64,000 nucleotides of DNA. It comes from Mesonia phycicola (GTDB taxonomy: Bacteria > Bacteroidota > Bacteroidia > Flavobacteriales > Flavobacteriaceae). Under the pieces are notes generated by a model. That model did no database searches, was not told the DNA's origin, and saw nothing but the letters and a program-made list of their open reading frames with translations. Positions 20,853 to 29,856 of this stretch are shown here, piece after piece (positions within the stretch are counted from its first letter, which is position 1; each line of letters opens with the position of its first letter). The stretch covers positions 187,277-251,276 of the forward strand of contig NZ_FQYY01000004.1 of assembly GCF_900141885.1 (NCBI RefSeq). Direction: 5' to 3'. Position numbers and translations under genes: made by a program.

Positions 20853-22472
20853 ATGAAAATAAATTTTATAAATAAATTTTTCTTAATTATCCCGGCACTA
20901 GTGTTATTCTCTTGTCATGATGATTTAGATCAAGATCCTATAGATCCAGATAGTTTTACCGAAGCAGACGTTTTTGCAGATGAAACAGAAGCAAAAAGTG
21001 CCTTAGCTAAATTATATGCAAGTTTAGCTTTAACAGGGCAAGAAGGTCCTGCTGGTCAAGCCGATATTTCTGGTATAGACGAAGGTACTTCTCAATATTC
21101 AAGAATGCTATTCAGTTTAAATGAATTAACTACAGATAACGCTGTGGTAGGTTGGGGAGACCCAGGTTTACCAGACTTACACGCTATGAGTTGGGGAGCT
21201 AGTAACGATTTTACTACTGCTATGTATTATCGTTTAGCACAAGAAGTTTCTTTCTGTAACTCTTTTATTAGCAATGCACAATCTTTAAGTTCTAATGAAG
21301 TAGACTCTTTTATTGCAGAAGCAAGATTTTTAAGAGCTTTTGCATATTATAATTTGATGGATTTATATGCAAGCGTTCCTTTAACAACACAAGTTTCTAC
21401 CACCTTACCAGAACAAAATTCTAGAGAAGAAATATTTTCTTTTGTTGAATCTGAATTATTAGAAATTGAAACTCTTCTAAAAGAAAGTGGTACTAATGAA
21501 TACGGACGTGTAGATAGAGTTGCTGCTTGGGCTTTACTTTCTAAACTTTACTTAAATGCAGAAGTATGGATTAATGAAGACCGTTACACAGATGCTGTAA
21601 CCTATTCATTATTAGCAATTAATTCTAGCTACTCTATCAATACTACCGATGCTAACGGTAATGGCTCTGCTTACGACGAGTTATTTATGGCAGATAACAA
21701 TAGTAATGGTGCACAAAACGAATTTATTTTCGCTTTAAATTTTGATGGTAATTCTTCTAGAACTTATGGTGGTACTACCTTTTTAGTACACGCCTCAAGA
21801 GGTGGCTCTATGGATGCTTCTGCAGCTGGTATTAACGGTGGTTGGGAAGGTTTAAGAACAACTAAAGCCTTAGTAAATAAATTTGATTATGCAGTTACTA
21901 ATACTGAAGATGGAGATCCAGTAGAATGGGCAGATGGTAGAGCAATGTTTTATACAGATGGTCAAAATCTAGAAATAAATACTATTTCTAACACTTTTAC
22001 AGACGGGTATGCTATTACAAAATTTACTAACATAGACTCTAACGGAAATGCTGGTAGTGATGAAGGTGGAGATTTTGTAGATACAGATTTACCACTTATA
22101 AGAGTAGCAGAAATGTACCTTAATTATACAGAAGCTGTTTTAAGAGGCGGCGCTGGTGGAGATTTACAAACAGCAACTTCATACATAAATGAATTAAGAG
22201 AAAGAGCATTTGGGAATAATAGCGGTAATATCTCTTCAGCAGATTTAAGCCTAGACTTTATTATAGATGAAAGAGCACGTGAATTGTACTGGGAAGGACA
22301 ACGAAGAACAGATTTAATTCGTTTTGAAGAATTTACTACAAGTAGCTACTTATGGCCATTTAAAGGTGATGCAAAAGCAGGTACAAGTGTAAGTGACTTT
22401 AGAAATTTATTTCCTTTACCAAGTAACATTATTTTAATCAACACCAATTTAACTCAAAATCCAGGATATTAA
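20853..22472 (+). CDS. susD: SusD/RagB-type surface glycan-binding lipoprotein
   Basis: A 539-residue lipoprotein that caps the SusC pore and hands over glycan. The signal peptide ends in the lipobox LFSCHDD, followed by DLDQDPID, the typical acidic start. The TPR-like core is recognisable from FIAEARFLRAFAYYNLMDLYA near residue 155, and the C-terminal signature FIIDERARELYWEGQRRTDLIRF near residue 470 is diagnostic. It sits 10 bases after susC and 12 bases before a SusE-like gene in one transcript. Confidence 0.96.
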   Translation: MKINFINKFFLIIPALVLFSCHDDLDQDPIDPDSFTEADVFADETEAKSALAKLYASLALTGQEGPAGQADISGIDEGTSQYSRMLFSLNELTTDNAVVGWGDPGLPDLHAMSWGASNDFTTAMYYRLAQEVSFCNSFISNAQSLSSNEVDSFIAEARFLRAFAYYNLMDLYASVPLTTQVSTTLPEQNSREEIFSFVESELLEIETLLKESGTNEYGRVDRVAAWALLSKLYLNAEVWINEDRYTDAVTYSLLAINSSYSINTTDANGNGSAYDELFMADNNSNGAQNEFIFALNFDGNSSRTYGGTTFLVHASRGGSMDASAAGINGGWEGLRTTKALVNKFDYAVTNTEDGDPVEWADGRAMFYTDGQNLEINTISNTFTDGYAITKFTNIDSNGNAGSDEGGDFVDTDLPLIRVAEMYLNYTEAVLRGGAGGDLQTATSYINELRERAFGNNSGNISSADLSLDFIIDERARELYWEGQRRTDLIRFEEFTTSSYLWPFKGDAKAGTSVSDFRNLFPLPSNIILINTNLTQNPGY

Positions 22473-22484
22473 AATTATATAACC

Positions 22485-23642
22485 ATGAAAAAATTAATAT
22501 ACATAGTAGCTATATGCACCTTAGCATTAGGTTTTAATGCTTGTGAAGAAGAAGATGAATTTACATTTATTGCTAGCGCTAGTAATACAGCAGATTTTTT
22601 GTTTACCAATTCTGTTGCAGAAACTTATAGCCTAAGTGCATTAGTCGCAGATAACCCTGCAGAAAGATTTGTATGGAACGAAGCTGACTTTGATGTAGAG
22701 ACTCCAGTTAATTATGAATTGCAAGGAGCAACAACAGAAACATTTGATATATATACTACCCTAGCGGATGTAACAGAAACTAATTATTCTGTAACTGTAA
22801 GTAGTATGATGACTTTAGCTACAGAAGCAGGTTTAGACAACGATCCAGAGACAGAAGCTCCAAATTCAGGGATGCTTTATTTTAGAGTAAGAGCTTACGT
22901 TGGTGCAGATGCAGGAAATGTTGTTGAGCAATTCTCAGATATGCTAACTTTAAATGTTGAATTAGTTGAAAATACTTCAGAAGAACCATTACCACAATTT
23001 CCTAATTTATTTTTAGTGGGTAATGCTACAGCTGCCGGTTGGGATAATAATAATCTTAATTATCCTCTAGTGAGAGACCCTGAAAATGAAAATCAATTTT
23101 CGTATACAGGAAAATTTCTAACTGGAGATGAAGTAGGGTTTAAAATGTTAGAAACTAAAGGAGCTTGGCATCCACAGTGGGGTCAACTTGCCAATATACT
23201 ATCAAGCAGTACTCCTGAAGGTGAAAATGAACCAGATTCATTTACTGTTGATACCGAAGGATATTATACAGTAACAATAGATAAAGATGAAAACACTTAC
23301 GAAATAACATCTTATGATGAATCTTCTGCTACTTCTTATGGCTCTATTGGTTTTATAGGTTCAGCGATAACAGGTGATGATACTGGCTGGAATGATGATG
23401 TTGATATGACTCAATCTACTTTCGATCCACATATTTGGTATGCTACTGAAGTATCTTTATTTGATGGAGAACTTAAATTTAGAGCAGATAATTCTTGGGA
23501 TGATAATTGGGGAGGAACAACTGAATTTTCAGGTTATGGTGTATTCAATTCAGCTAATAATATTCCTGTAAGCGAAGCTACTTATGATATTTGGCTAAAC
23601 GATTTAAATGGCAATTATATATTGATTCCAGTAGAGGAATAA
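22485..23642 (+). CDS. SusE/SusF-like outer membrane starch-binding lipoprotein
   Basis: A 385-residue lipoprotein (signal ending GFNACEEED) in the SusE position, straight after susD. The N-terminal part (about 25-165) has the SusE Ig-like pattern with the SNTADFLFTNS start. The rest seems to hold two SusE/SusF-type carbohydrate-binding repeats, one beginning LFLVGNATAAGWDNNN near residue 175 and one SIGFIGSAITGDDTGWNDDVDM near residue 285. Aromatic residues such as tryptophans in WHPQWGQL and WDDNWGG are candidates for starch contact. It probably binds starch at the cell surface and has no enzymatic motif. Confidence 0.88.
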   Translation: MKKLIYIVAICTLALGFNACEEEDEFTFIASASNTADFLFTNSVAETYSLSALVADNPAERFVWNEADFDVETPVNYELQGATTETFDIYTTLADVTETNYSVTVSSMMTLATEAGLDNDPETEAPNSGMLYFRVRAYVGADAGNVVEQFSDMLTLNVELVENTSEEPLPQFPNLFLVGNATAAGWDNNNLNYPLVRDPENENQFSYTGKFLTGDEVGFKMLETKGAWHPQWGQLANILSSSTPEGENEPDSFTVDTEGYYTVTIDKDENTYEITSYDESSATSYGSIGFIGSAITGDDTGWNDDVDMTQSTFDPHIWYATEVSLFDGELKFRADNSWDDNWGGTTEFSGYGVFNSANNIPVSEATYDIWLNDLNGNYILIPVEE

Positions 23643-23650
23643 TTAAAATA

Positions 23651-23683
23651 AAAAAAGGCTGTAGAAAAACTACAGCCTTTTTT
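23651..23683 (+). terminator. Rho-independent terminator after susCDE
   Basis: Strong 14-bp stem (23651-23664 with 23670-23683) with a T-run, between the SusE-like gene and the secreted amylase. It may let susCDE be made in excess over the amylase genes. Confidence 0.85.
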
Positions 23684-23699
23684 ATAAAACGAAATTCAT

Positions 23700-26507
23700 A
23701 TGAAAAATAAAATACTTACCATAGTATGTATGCTCTTTGCAAGTATAATGTTTGCACAGCAGCAAAATGCAACCTTTACAATAACACCCGCTCAATTTAA
23801 TCCTAGCGATCAAATAACTGTTACGGTTTCTAACATTAATTTATCTACTTGGGGCGTTTCAGATTTGTATTTATGGGCGTGGTTTTACGATTTTAACGAT
23901 CAAAATCAACAAGATTCTCCTACTAACGGAAGTTGGACCTCATCAGACAACTCTCAAAAATTTACAGATAATGGTAATGGTACTTATTCTTTTACATTTG
24001 TTCCGCAAACCTTATTTGGCACCTCTAATATTGGTAAAATTGGAATGTTAGCTAAAGCTCAAGATGGTACTGGAGATAATAAAACGCAAGATCATTTAGT
24101 TGAAGTAGGCGTTTTTCAATTTAACTTAAACAGTCCAACAGATAATGTTTCCATTTTAAATAGCGGAAGTAATCTAACTATAGATGCCACTACTACGGTA
24201 AATGCAAATTTTGAGCTATTTGCTAACGGTACAAGCATAGATACACAAACCAATACTCAAAGTTATACCCATAATTACACTTTAACTCAAGATACAAATT
24301 TTGAGCTAATAGCTACAGAAGTTTCTACCTCTGCTGTTTTATCTGAAACTTTTCAAGCTATTATCACACCAACTCCAACCCAAGCAGCAGTACCAACAGG
24401 TATGGAAGACGGTATAAATTTTGATCCTAATAATTCTACAACAGCAACTTTGGTACTATATGCTCCAAACAAAAGCTTTGTACATCTTATTGGTAATTTT
24501 AACGATTGGGTAATCGATAGTAATTTTTTAATGAATTATGATAGCACACAAGAAAAGTACTGGATTACTATAAATAACTTAGACCAAACGGGAGATGATA
24601 TTTTATTTCAGTATTTAATAGATGGAGAAATTAATGTAGCAGACCCCTACTCTACTTTAGTTTTAAGTCCGTATGACGATGCGTATATATCTACTTCAAC
24701 TTTTAATAATATACCAGCATACCCTTCAGATAAAACTTCAGAAGCTATTTCTTGGATTAGAAGAAATGCACCAAGTTATACTTGGCAAAATACCAGCTTT
24801 ACTCCACCTGCAAAAGAAGATTTAGTAATTTATGAAATTTTGATTCGTGATTTTGATGATATTCAAAATTTTGATGCGGTTAAAGCTAGGCTTAATTATT
24901 TAGAAAGTTTAGGAGTAAATGCTATTGAGTTAATGCCTGTTTCAGAATTTGATGGAAATTTAAGTTGGGGGTACAATCCTGCTTTTCATATGGCATTAGA
25001 TAAATACTACGGAACTCCAGAAATGCTAAAAGAATTTGTAGACGAATGTCATTCTCGTGGTATTGCTGTTATTTTAGACGTAGTTTATAACCACGCCACA
25101 GGTCAAAGTCCGTTATATAGAATGTACAACGATTGTAATGGTTGTACCGGTGGTTCTCCATCTACAACTAGCCCATATTTTAATGTAAGCGCTACCCATT
25201 CTTATAGCGTATTCAACGATTTTAATCACCAATCTCAAGCAACACAAGATTATGTAAATAAAACCGTAGAATACTGGATAGAAGAATTTAAAATAGATGG
25301 TTACCGCTGGGATTTAACTAAAGGTTTTACACAAAATTGTAGCGGTAGTGATAGTTGTACTAATAGTTACCAAGCAGATCGTGTACAAGTACTAAAAGAT
25401 TACGCAGATACCCAATGGGCGGTAGATGCAGACTTCTATATTATTTTTGAACATTTAGGAGGCGGAACTGCGAGAAACGAAGAAATAGAATGGGCAAATT
25501 ACCGTCTAAGTGAAGGTAAAGGCATTATGTTTTGGAATAAGCATACAGAAACTTATAACGAAGCAACTATGGGTTACCATAACGGTTCTGACTTTAGTGA
25601 TATTTCTTACCAAAATATAGGATTAACTTCTCCTAGAAATGTAGGTTACATGGAAAGCCACGATGAAGAACGTTTAATGTATAAAAATTTAGCCTACGGA
25701 AATTCTAACGGAAGTTACGATGTAACCAATCTTGCTACTGCACTAGAACGTATGGAAACTGCAGGTGCATTTTTCTTTACCGTTCCTGGTCCAAAAATGA
25801 TTTGGCAATTTGGAGAGCTAGGTTACGATACCAGTATTTTTACGTGTGAAGATGGTACAATACCTACCGATGATTCTTGCAAATTATCTGAAAAACCAGA
25901 TGGTTGGGATTTTTTAACAGAAACAAACCGCACCAATCTATACAATGCTTATGCTGATATGATTGAACTAAAAAAGAATAATGAAATTTTTGCAACCGGA
26001 AATATTACGATGGATGTAGATAATAGTAACGGACTAAAATCTATTCATCTAGAAAACACCAATGCTACTGGTAGCGAAATAGAATATGTAACCATTATTG
26101 GTAATTTTGGAGTAACTACACAAAGTATAGATCCAGAGTTTCAAGAAACGGGTACTTGGTATAATTTAATGAACGGTAATTCTTACCAGGTAAGCAATGT
26201 AAATACAACCATTTCTTTAGTACCAGGAGAATATTATATTTATGCTAATGAAGAATATACCTTGAGCACAAAATCTACAGAAGCCTCTACCATTGTCCTC
26301 TACCCTAACCCGAGTAACGGTAGTATTTATTTAACTGAAGAAGTAGATACTTTACAGATTTATGATCTTACAGGAAAACAAATAATTTCTGAAAATAAAA
26401 TTCTTACCAACCAAGCCATTAATGTTTCTGTTTTACCTACAGGAATTTATCTAGTACAACTAGAACAAAATGGTAATAGAATTCAGAAAAAATTAGTGAT
26501 AAACTAA
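23700..26507 (+). CDS. Secreted multidomain GH13 alpha-amylase with T9SS sorting signal
   Basis: A 935-residue extracellular enzyme. Signal peptide (1-19, ending MFAQ), an N-terminal beta domain (about 20-140), an Ig-like linker (about 145-220), a CBM48/E-set-like domain with LYAPNKSFVHLIGNFNDW (about 250-340), then the GH13 barrel: VVYNHATG, nucleophile in GYRWDLTKGF, acid/base in IIFEHLGG and MESHDEERLMY. The last 80 residues form a type A type IX sorting domain (VLYPNPSNGSIYL ... LVQLEQNGNRIQKKLVIN), so the protein crosses the outer membrane through T9SS. It begins 17 bases after a terminator, so it either reads through or has its own promoter. It probably makes the first cuts in external starch or glycogen. 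Confidence 0.93.
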   Translation: MKNKILTIVCMLFASIMFAQQQNATFTITPAQFNPSDQITVTVSNINLSTWGVSDLYLWAWFYDFNDQNQQDSPTNGSWTSSDNSQKFTDNGNGTYSFTFVPQTLFGTSNIGKIGMLAKAQDGTGDNKTQDHLVEVGVFQFNLNSPTDNVSILNSGSNLTIDATTTVNANFELFANGTSIDTQTNTQSYTHNYTLTQDTNFELIATEVSTSAVLSETFQAIITPTPTQAAVPTGMEDGINFDPNNSTTATLVLYAPNKSFVHLIGNFNDWVIDSNFLMNYDSTQEKYWITINNLDQTGDDILFQYLIDGEINVADPYSTLVLSPYDDAYISTSTFNNIPAYPSDKTSEAISWIRRNAPSYTWQNTSFTPPAKEDLVIYEILIRDFDDIQNFDAVKARLNYLESLGVNAIELMPVSEFDGNLSWGYNPAFHMALDKYYGTPEMLKEFVDECHSRGIAVILDVVYNHATGQSPLYRMYNDCNGCTGGSPSTTSPYFNVSATHSYSVFNDFNHQSQATQDYVNKTVEYWIEEFKIDGYRWDLTKGFTQNCSGSDSCTNSYQADRVQVLKDYADTQWAVDADFYIIFEHLGGGTARNEEIEWANYRLSEGKGIMFWNKHTETYNEATMGYHNGSDFSDISYQNIGLTSPRNVGYMESHDEERLMYKNLAYGNSNGSYDVTNLATALERMETAGAFFFTVPGPKMIWQFGELGYDTSIFTCEDGTIPTDDSCKLSEKPDGWDFLTETNRTNLYNAYADMIELKKNNEIFATGNITMDVDNSNGLKSIHLENTNATGSEIEYVTIIGNFGVTTQSIDPEFQETGTWYNLMNGNSYQVSNVNTTISLVPGEYYIYANEEYTLSTKSTEASTIVLYPNPSNGSIYLTEEVDTLQIYDLTGKQIISENKILTNQAINVSVLPTGIYLVQLEQNGNRIQKKLVIN

Positions 26508-26522
26508 TATCACAATTAACCG

Positions 26523-26558
26523 AAAAGAGAAGTAATTAACATTGCTTCTCTTTTTTTT
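26523..26558 (+). terminator. Rho-independent terminator after the secreted amylase
   Basis: Ten-bp stem (26523-26532 with 26545-26554) with a 12-nt loop and an eight-T run. Confidence 0.8.
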
Positions 26559-26581
26559 ACTTAATTATTAAATCTTTTTTT

Positions 26582-27955
26582 ATGAAAAAAAATTACTTAT
26601 TAGCAACTTTAGCTTTCTGCATTGTATGCATAGCTTGTTCTTCTGATGATTTTACAGATACAGTTTCAGAAGAAAATTTAGTAGAAACAACTACAGATTT
26701 AACTCCTACTACAAATTCTATATCTACAGGTACAAAAGTGATGATGCAAGCATTTTACTGGGATGTTCCTGCTGGCGGTACTTGGTGGAATACAGTTTCT
26801 ACAAAAGTACAAGATTGGAATAATGCTGGTATAGATGCCATTTGGTTACCTCCTATTTCTAAAGCTCAAAACGGTCCATTTTCTATGGGATACGATCCTT
26901 TTGATTATTTTGATTTTGGTGAGTATAATCAAATGGGCTCTACAGAAACTAGATTTGGTTCTAGACAAGAATTAGAATCTCTTATACAGAACGCACATCA
27001 ACAAAATTTAGCAGTTATTGCAGATATAGTAATTAACCACAATAGTGGTGGTGATTTAGAAAGTAATACATATACAGGAACTGATACTTATACAGATTTT
27101 AATCCTGCATCTGGTAAATTTTACCGTTCTGCTACAGATTTTCATCCAAACGATACGCACTCCAACGATACGGGTATTTTTGGAGGTTATCCAGATATGT
27201 GTCATAACAAAAGTTATGTACAAGATTGGTTATATAAGCAATCTTATTCTGTAGCACAATATTATAAAGATACGTTAGGTATTGATGGTTGGCGTTTTGA
27301 TTATGTAAAAGGTTACGAGCCTTGGGTGGTTAATGCTTGGACCAACGAAGTTGGAGGTTTCGCAGTTGGAGAGTATTGGGATGCAAACGTAGATTTATTG
27401 AATAATTGGACAAATGATGCACAAGCTTCTGCTTTCGATTTTGCTTGTTATTATAGAATGAAAGATGCTTTTGATGGTAACGATCTTACCAAGTTACAAG
27501 AAAATATGCTTTGGAAAAGAAATCCTATGAGAGCAGTAACTTTTGTGAGTAATCACGATACTAATGAAATTTATAATGGTAAAATGTTAGCTTATGCCTA
27601 TATTTTAACCCACGAAGGTTATCCTTGTGTTTTTTATCAAGATTATGAAGAATGGTTAGATAAAAGTAAACTAAATAATCTTATCTGGATACATAATAAT
27701 AAAGCAGGAGGTAGTACAGATATACTACACGTAGATCAAGATGAATATATAGCGAGAAGAAATGGTTCTCCTGGTTTAGTTGTATATCTTAATAATAGTG
27801 ATTCTTGGCAGGAGCGTTGGATACAAACCAATTGGTATGGATCTCAAATTAAAGATTATACAGGCAACTCTAATTGGGAGCCTTACACACAATCTAACGG
27901 ATGGGTAAAAATACAATCTCCTCCAAATTCTTATAGTATTTGGAGTACTAAGTAA
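26582..27955 (+). CDS. GH13 alpha-amylase lipoprotein resembling archaeal (Pyrococcus-type, GH13_7) enzymes
   Basis: A 457-residue surface or periplasmic lipoprotein (lipobox CIACSSDD) with a threonine/serine-rich linker, then a GH13 barrel. The catalytic domain starts VMMQAFYWDVPAGGTWW and continues with SMGYDPFDYFDFGEYNQ, ADIVINHNSGGDLE, GWRFDYVKGYEPWVV (nucleophile), FAVGEYWDANVDLLNNW (acid/base), VSNHDTNEIYNGKM and KLNNLIWIHNNKAGGSTDI. From memory these blocks match the extracellular alpha-amylases of Pyrococcus/Thermococcus closely, including the C-terminal GWV...YSIWS. It likely does the SusG job at the surface. Last gene of the plus-strand starch set. Confidence 0.93.
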   Translation: MKKNYLLATLAFCIVCIACSSDDFTDTVSEENLVETTTDLTPTTNSISTGTKVMMQAFYWDVPAGGTWWNTVSTKVQDWNNAGIDAIWLPPISKAQNGPFSMGYDPFDYFDFGEYNQMGSTETRFGSRQELESLIQNAHQQNLAVIADIVINHNSGGDLESNTYTGTDTYTDFNPASGKFYRSATDFHPNDTHSNDTGIFGGYPDMCHNKSYVQDWLYKQSYSVAQYYKDTLGIDGWRFDYVKGYEPWVVNAWTNEVGGFAVGEYWDANVDLLNNWTNDAQASAFDFACYYRMKDAFDGNDLTKLQENMLWKRNPMRAVTFVSNHDTNEIYNGKMLAYAYILTHEGYPCVFYQDYEEWLDKSKLNNLIWIHNNKAGGSTDILHVDQDEYIARRNGSPGLVVYLNNSDSWQERWIQTNWYGSQIKDYTGNSNWEPYTQSNGWVKIQSPPNSYSIWSTK

Positions 27956-27962
27956 CTCAAAC

Positions 27963-27998
27963 AAAAAAGGAGAAGCGGTAATTGCTTCTCCTTTTTTT
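27963..27998. terminator. Bidirectional terminator between the amylase and the DUF885 gene
   Basis: Perfect 14-bp stem (27963-27976 with 27984-27997) with T-runs on both strands; the flanking genes converge here. Confidence 0.85.
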
Positions 27999-28014
27999 AT
28001 ATTCTTACTAAATC

Positions 28015-29850
28015 CTATTCAGTTTTAGTAGTTAATTTTTCTTCTATATAACTTTCTACTAAATCTTCTAACACATCTAAAGGCACTACTCCATTAGTGA
28101 GAATAACTTCATGAAACTCTCTAATATCAAAATGATCACCCAAAGCTTTTTTGGCTTTAGCTCGTAATTCTAAAATTTTAATCATTCCTATTTTGTAAGA
28201 GGTAGCTTGTCCAGGTAGTACAATATGTCTATCTACCATTTTTATACAATCACCTTCTGCATTTGGTGTATTGTCTTTATAATATTGAATTGCTTGTTCT
28301 CGCGTCCATTTTTTAGAATGAATACCCGTATCTACAACTAATCTACAAGCACGCCAAAGCTCTGCCGAAAGTCTACCAAAATCTGAATACGGATCTTTAT
28401 AAAATCCTATTTCTTTAGGTAAAAGCTCACTATAAAGCGCCCAGCCTTCTATATAAGCTCCATAATATAGATGTTTTCTAAATTCTGGTATACTATCTAA
28501 TTCTTGAGCTATTGCAATTTGCATATGGTGTCCTGGTATCCCTTCGTGATATGCTAAAGATTCCATTTCATATTTAGAAACTGATTTCATATCAAATAAA
28601 TTAACATAGTAAGTACCGGGTCTAGAACCGTCTTCTGCAGGTCTTTCATAAAAAGCAATTCCGGAATTTTTTTCTCTAAAAGCTTCTACTGGTTTTACAA
28701 CAATTTCTGCTTCAGGTTGAGTAATAAATAACTCATCAAGATTAGAACGCATATGATTAATAATAGACTTAGAATCTGCTAAATATGCATCTTTTCCTTT
28801 TTCATCTGGGGGAAAATAAAACTGATTATCATCTCGCATAAATTTAAAGAAATCTTCAAAAGAACCTTTAAAGTTCACTTTCTTCATAATTTCTTTCATT
28901 TCTTGATGTATGCGCTCTACTTCCTCTAAACCTATTTGATGTATTTTTTCAGCAGAAAAATTTGTAGTTGTGTAATGTTTTAATTGATTTTTATAGTAAT
29001 CTTCTCCCTTAGGAAATTTCCATACCCCGTGATCTGACGTTGCTCTTTGATCTTGGTCTTTTAAAGTTTCTGCTAATTTTTCATAAGAAGGTTTTACATA
29101 ATCTTTTAAAGCTTTTTTTGCTTCTAAAATGAGTTGTTTTTTCTCTTTTGCTGAAATTTTTAAAACAGAAACTTTATCTGTAAAATCTTGAAGTAAAACA
29201 CTATTTTTTTGAGATTCACTAAACGGGATACCAGACATCATCGCTTTAGCATCGTCTAGGGCCTGAGTAAAAACAAATTTAGGAGGTAAAATTCCGTTTT
29301 TCTCACGTATTTGCATATTATTAATAACGTCATCAAAAACTTTTTTTAATCCTTTTAATCGCTCAATATAGGCCTTAGCATCGGCAACAGAATCTATACG
29401 GTGTTGATTAATAAGAAATGCAGGAAGACTGGTATGGTAACCATCCATTTGATTAATTGGGTAGTTATAAAACCTAAATTTATAACTCTCTATTTCTTGC
29501 TGAAGTTCTCTCTTCATCAAATTATAACTCAATTTTTCTGAAGAAGTAAGTGCATTGGTATTAATGCTGTCTTTTAAAAAAGCTAAGCGGTTTTTTGCCT
29601 TTTCTAAATCTTTAGGATAGTTAGTGTGTGCAAAATTATCCCATTTCCCGTAGTTGGTTTTTAAACCGATTTGGGTTTGTAACATAGGAGAATCTGCTAA
29701 ATCTTCTTGATAAGTTTTATCGAAAAAAGCTTGCAACTGTTTTGATTCTTTCTCTATTTCTGCAGGGGTTAATTCTGCTTTCCCCATTTGTTCTTTACAA
29801 GAAGCAAAAAAAGTAAAAACAGCAATAAATGCTATAAATTTTAATTTCAT
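28015..29850 (-). CDS. DUF885-family metallopeptidase-like lipoprotein
   Basis: A 611-residue lipoprotein (signal ending FASCKEQ) of the DUF885 family, related to M32-like/dipeptidyl peptidase folds. The zinc-binding signature LAYHEGIPGHHMQ is intact near residue 435, so it is probably an active secreted peptidase. It begins six bases after the end of the peptidase gene upstream on the same strand, so the two form an operon for extracytoplasmic peptide breakdown. The substrate is unknown. Confidence 0.88.
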   Translation of the reverse strand: MKLKFIAFIAVFTFFASCKEQMGKAELTPAEIEKESKQLQAFFDKTYQEDLADSPMLQTQIGLKTNYGKWDNFAHTNYPKDLEKAKNRLAFLKDSINTNALTSSEKLSYNLMKRELQQEIESYKFRFYNYPINQMDGYHTSLPAFLINQHRIDSVADAKAYIERLKGLKKVFDDVINNMQIREKNGILPPKFVFTQALDDAKAMMSGIPFSESQKNSVLLQDFTDKVSVLKISAKEKKQLILEAKKALKDYVKPSYEKLAETLKDQDQRATSDHGVWKFPKGEDYYKNQLKHYTTTNFSAEKIHQIGLEEVERIHQEMKEIMKKVNFKGSFEDFFKFMRDDNQFYFPPDEKGKDAYLADSKSIINHMRSNLDELFITQPEAEIVVKPVEAFREKNSGIAFYERPAEDGSRPGTYYVNLFDMKSVSKYEMESLAYHEGIPGHHMQIAIAQELDSIPEFRKHLYYGAYIEGWALYSELLPKEIGFYKDPYSDFGRLSAELWRACRLVVDTGIHSKKWTREQAIQYYKDNTPNAEGDCIKMVDRHIVLPGQATSYKIGMIKILELRAKAKKALGDHFDIREFHEVILTNGVVPLDVLEDLVESYIEEKLTTKTE

Positions 29851-29856
29851 TATATT

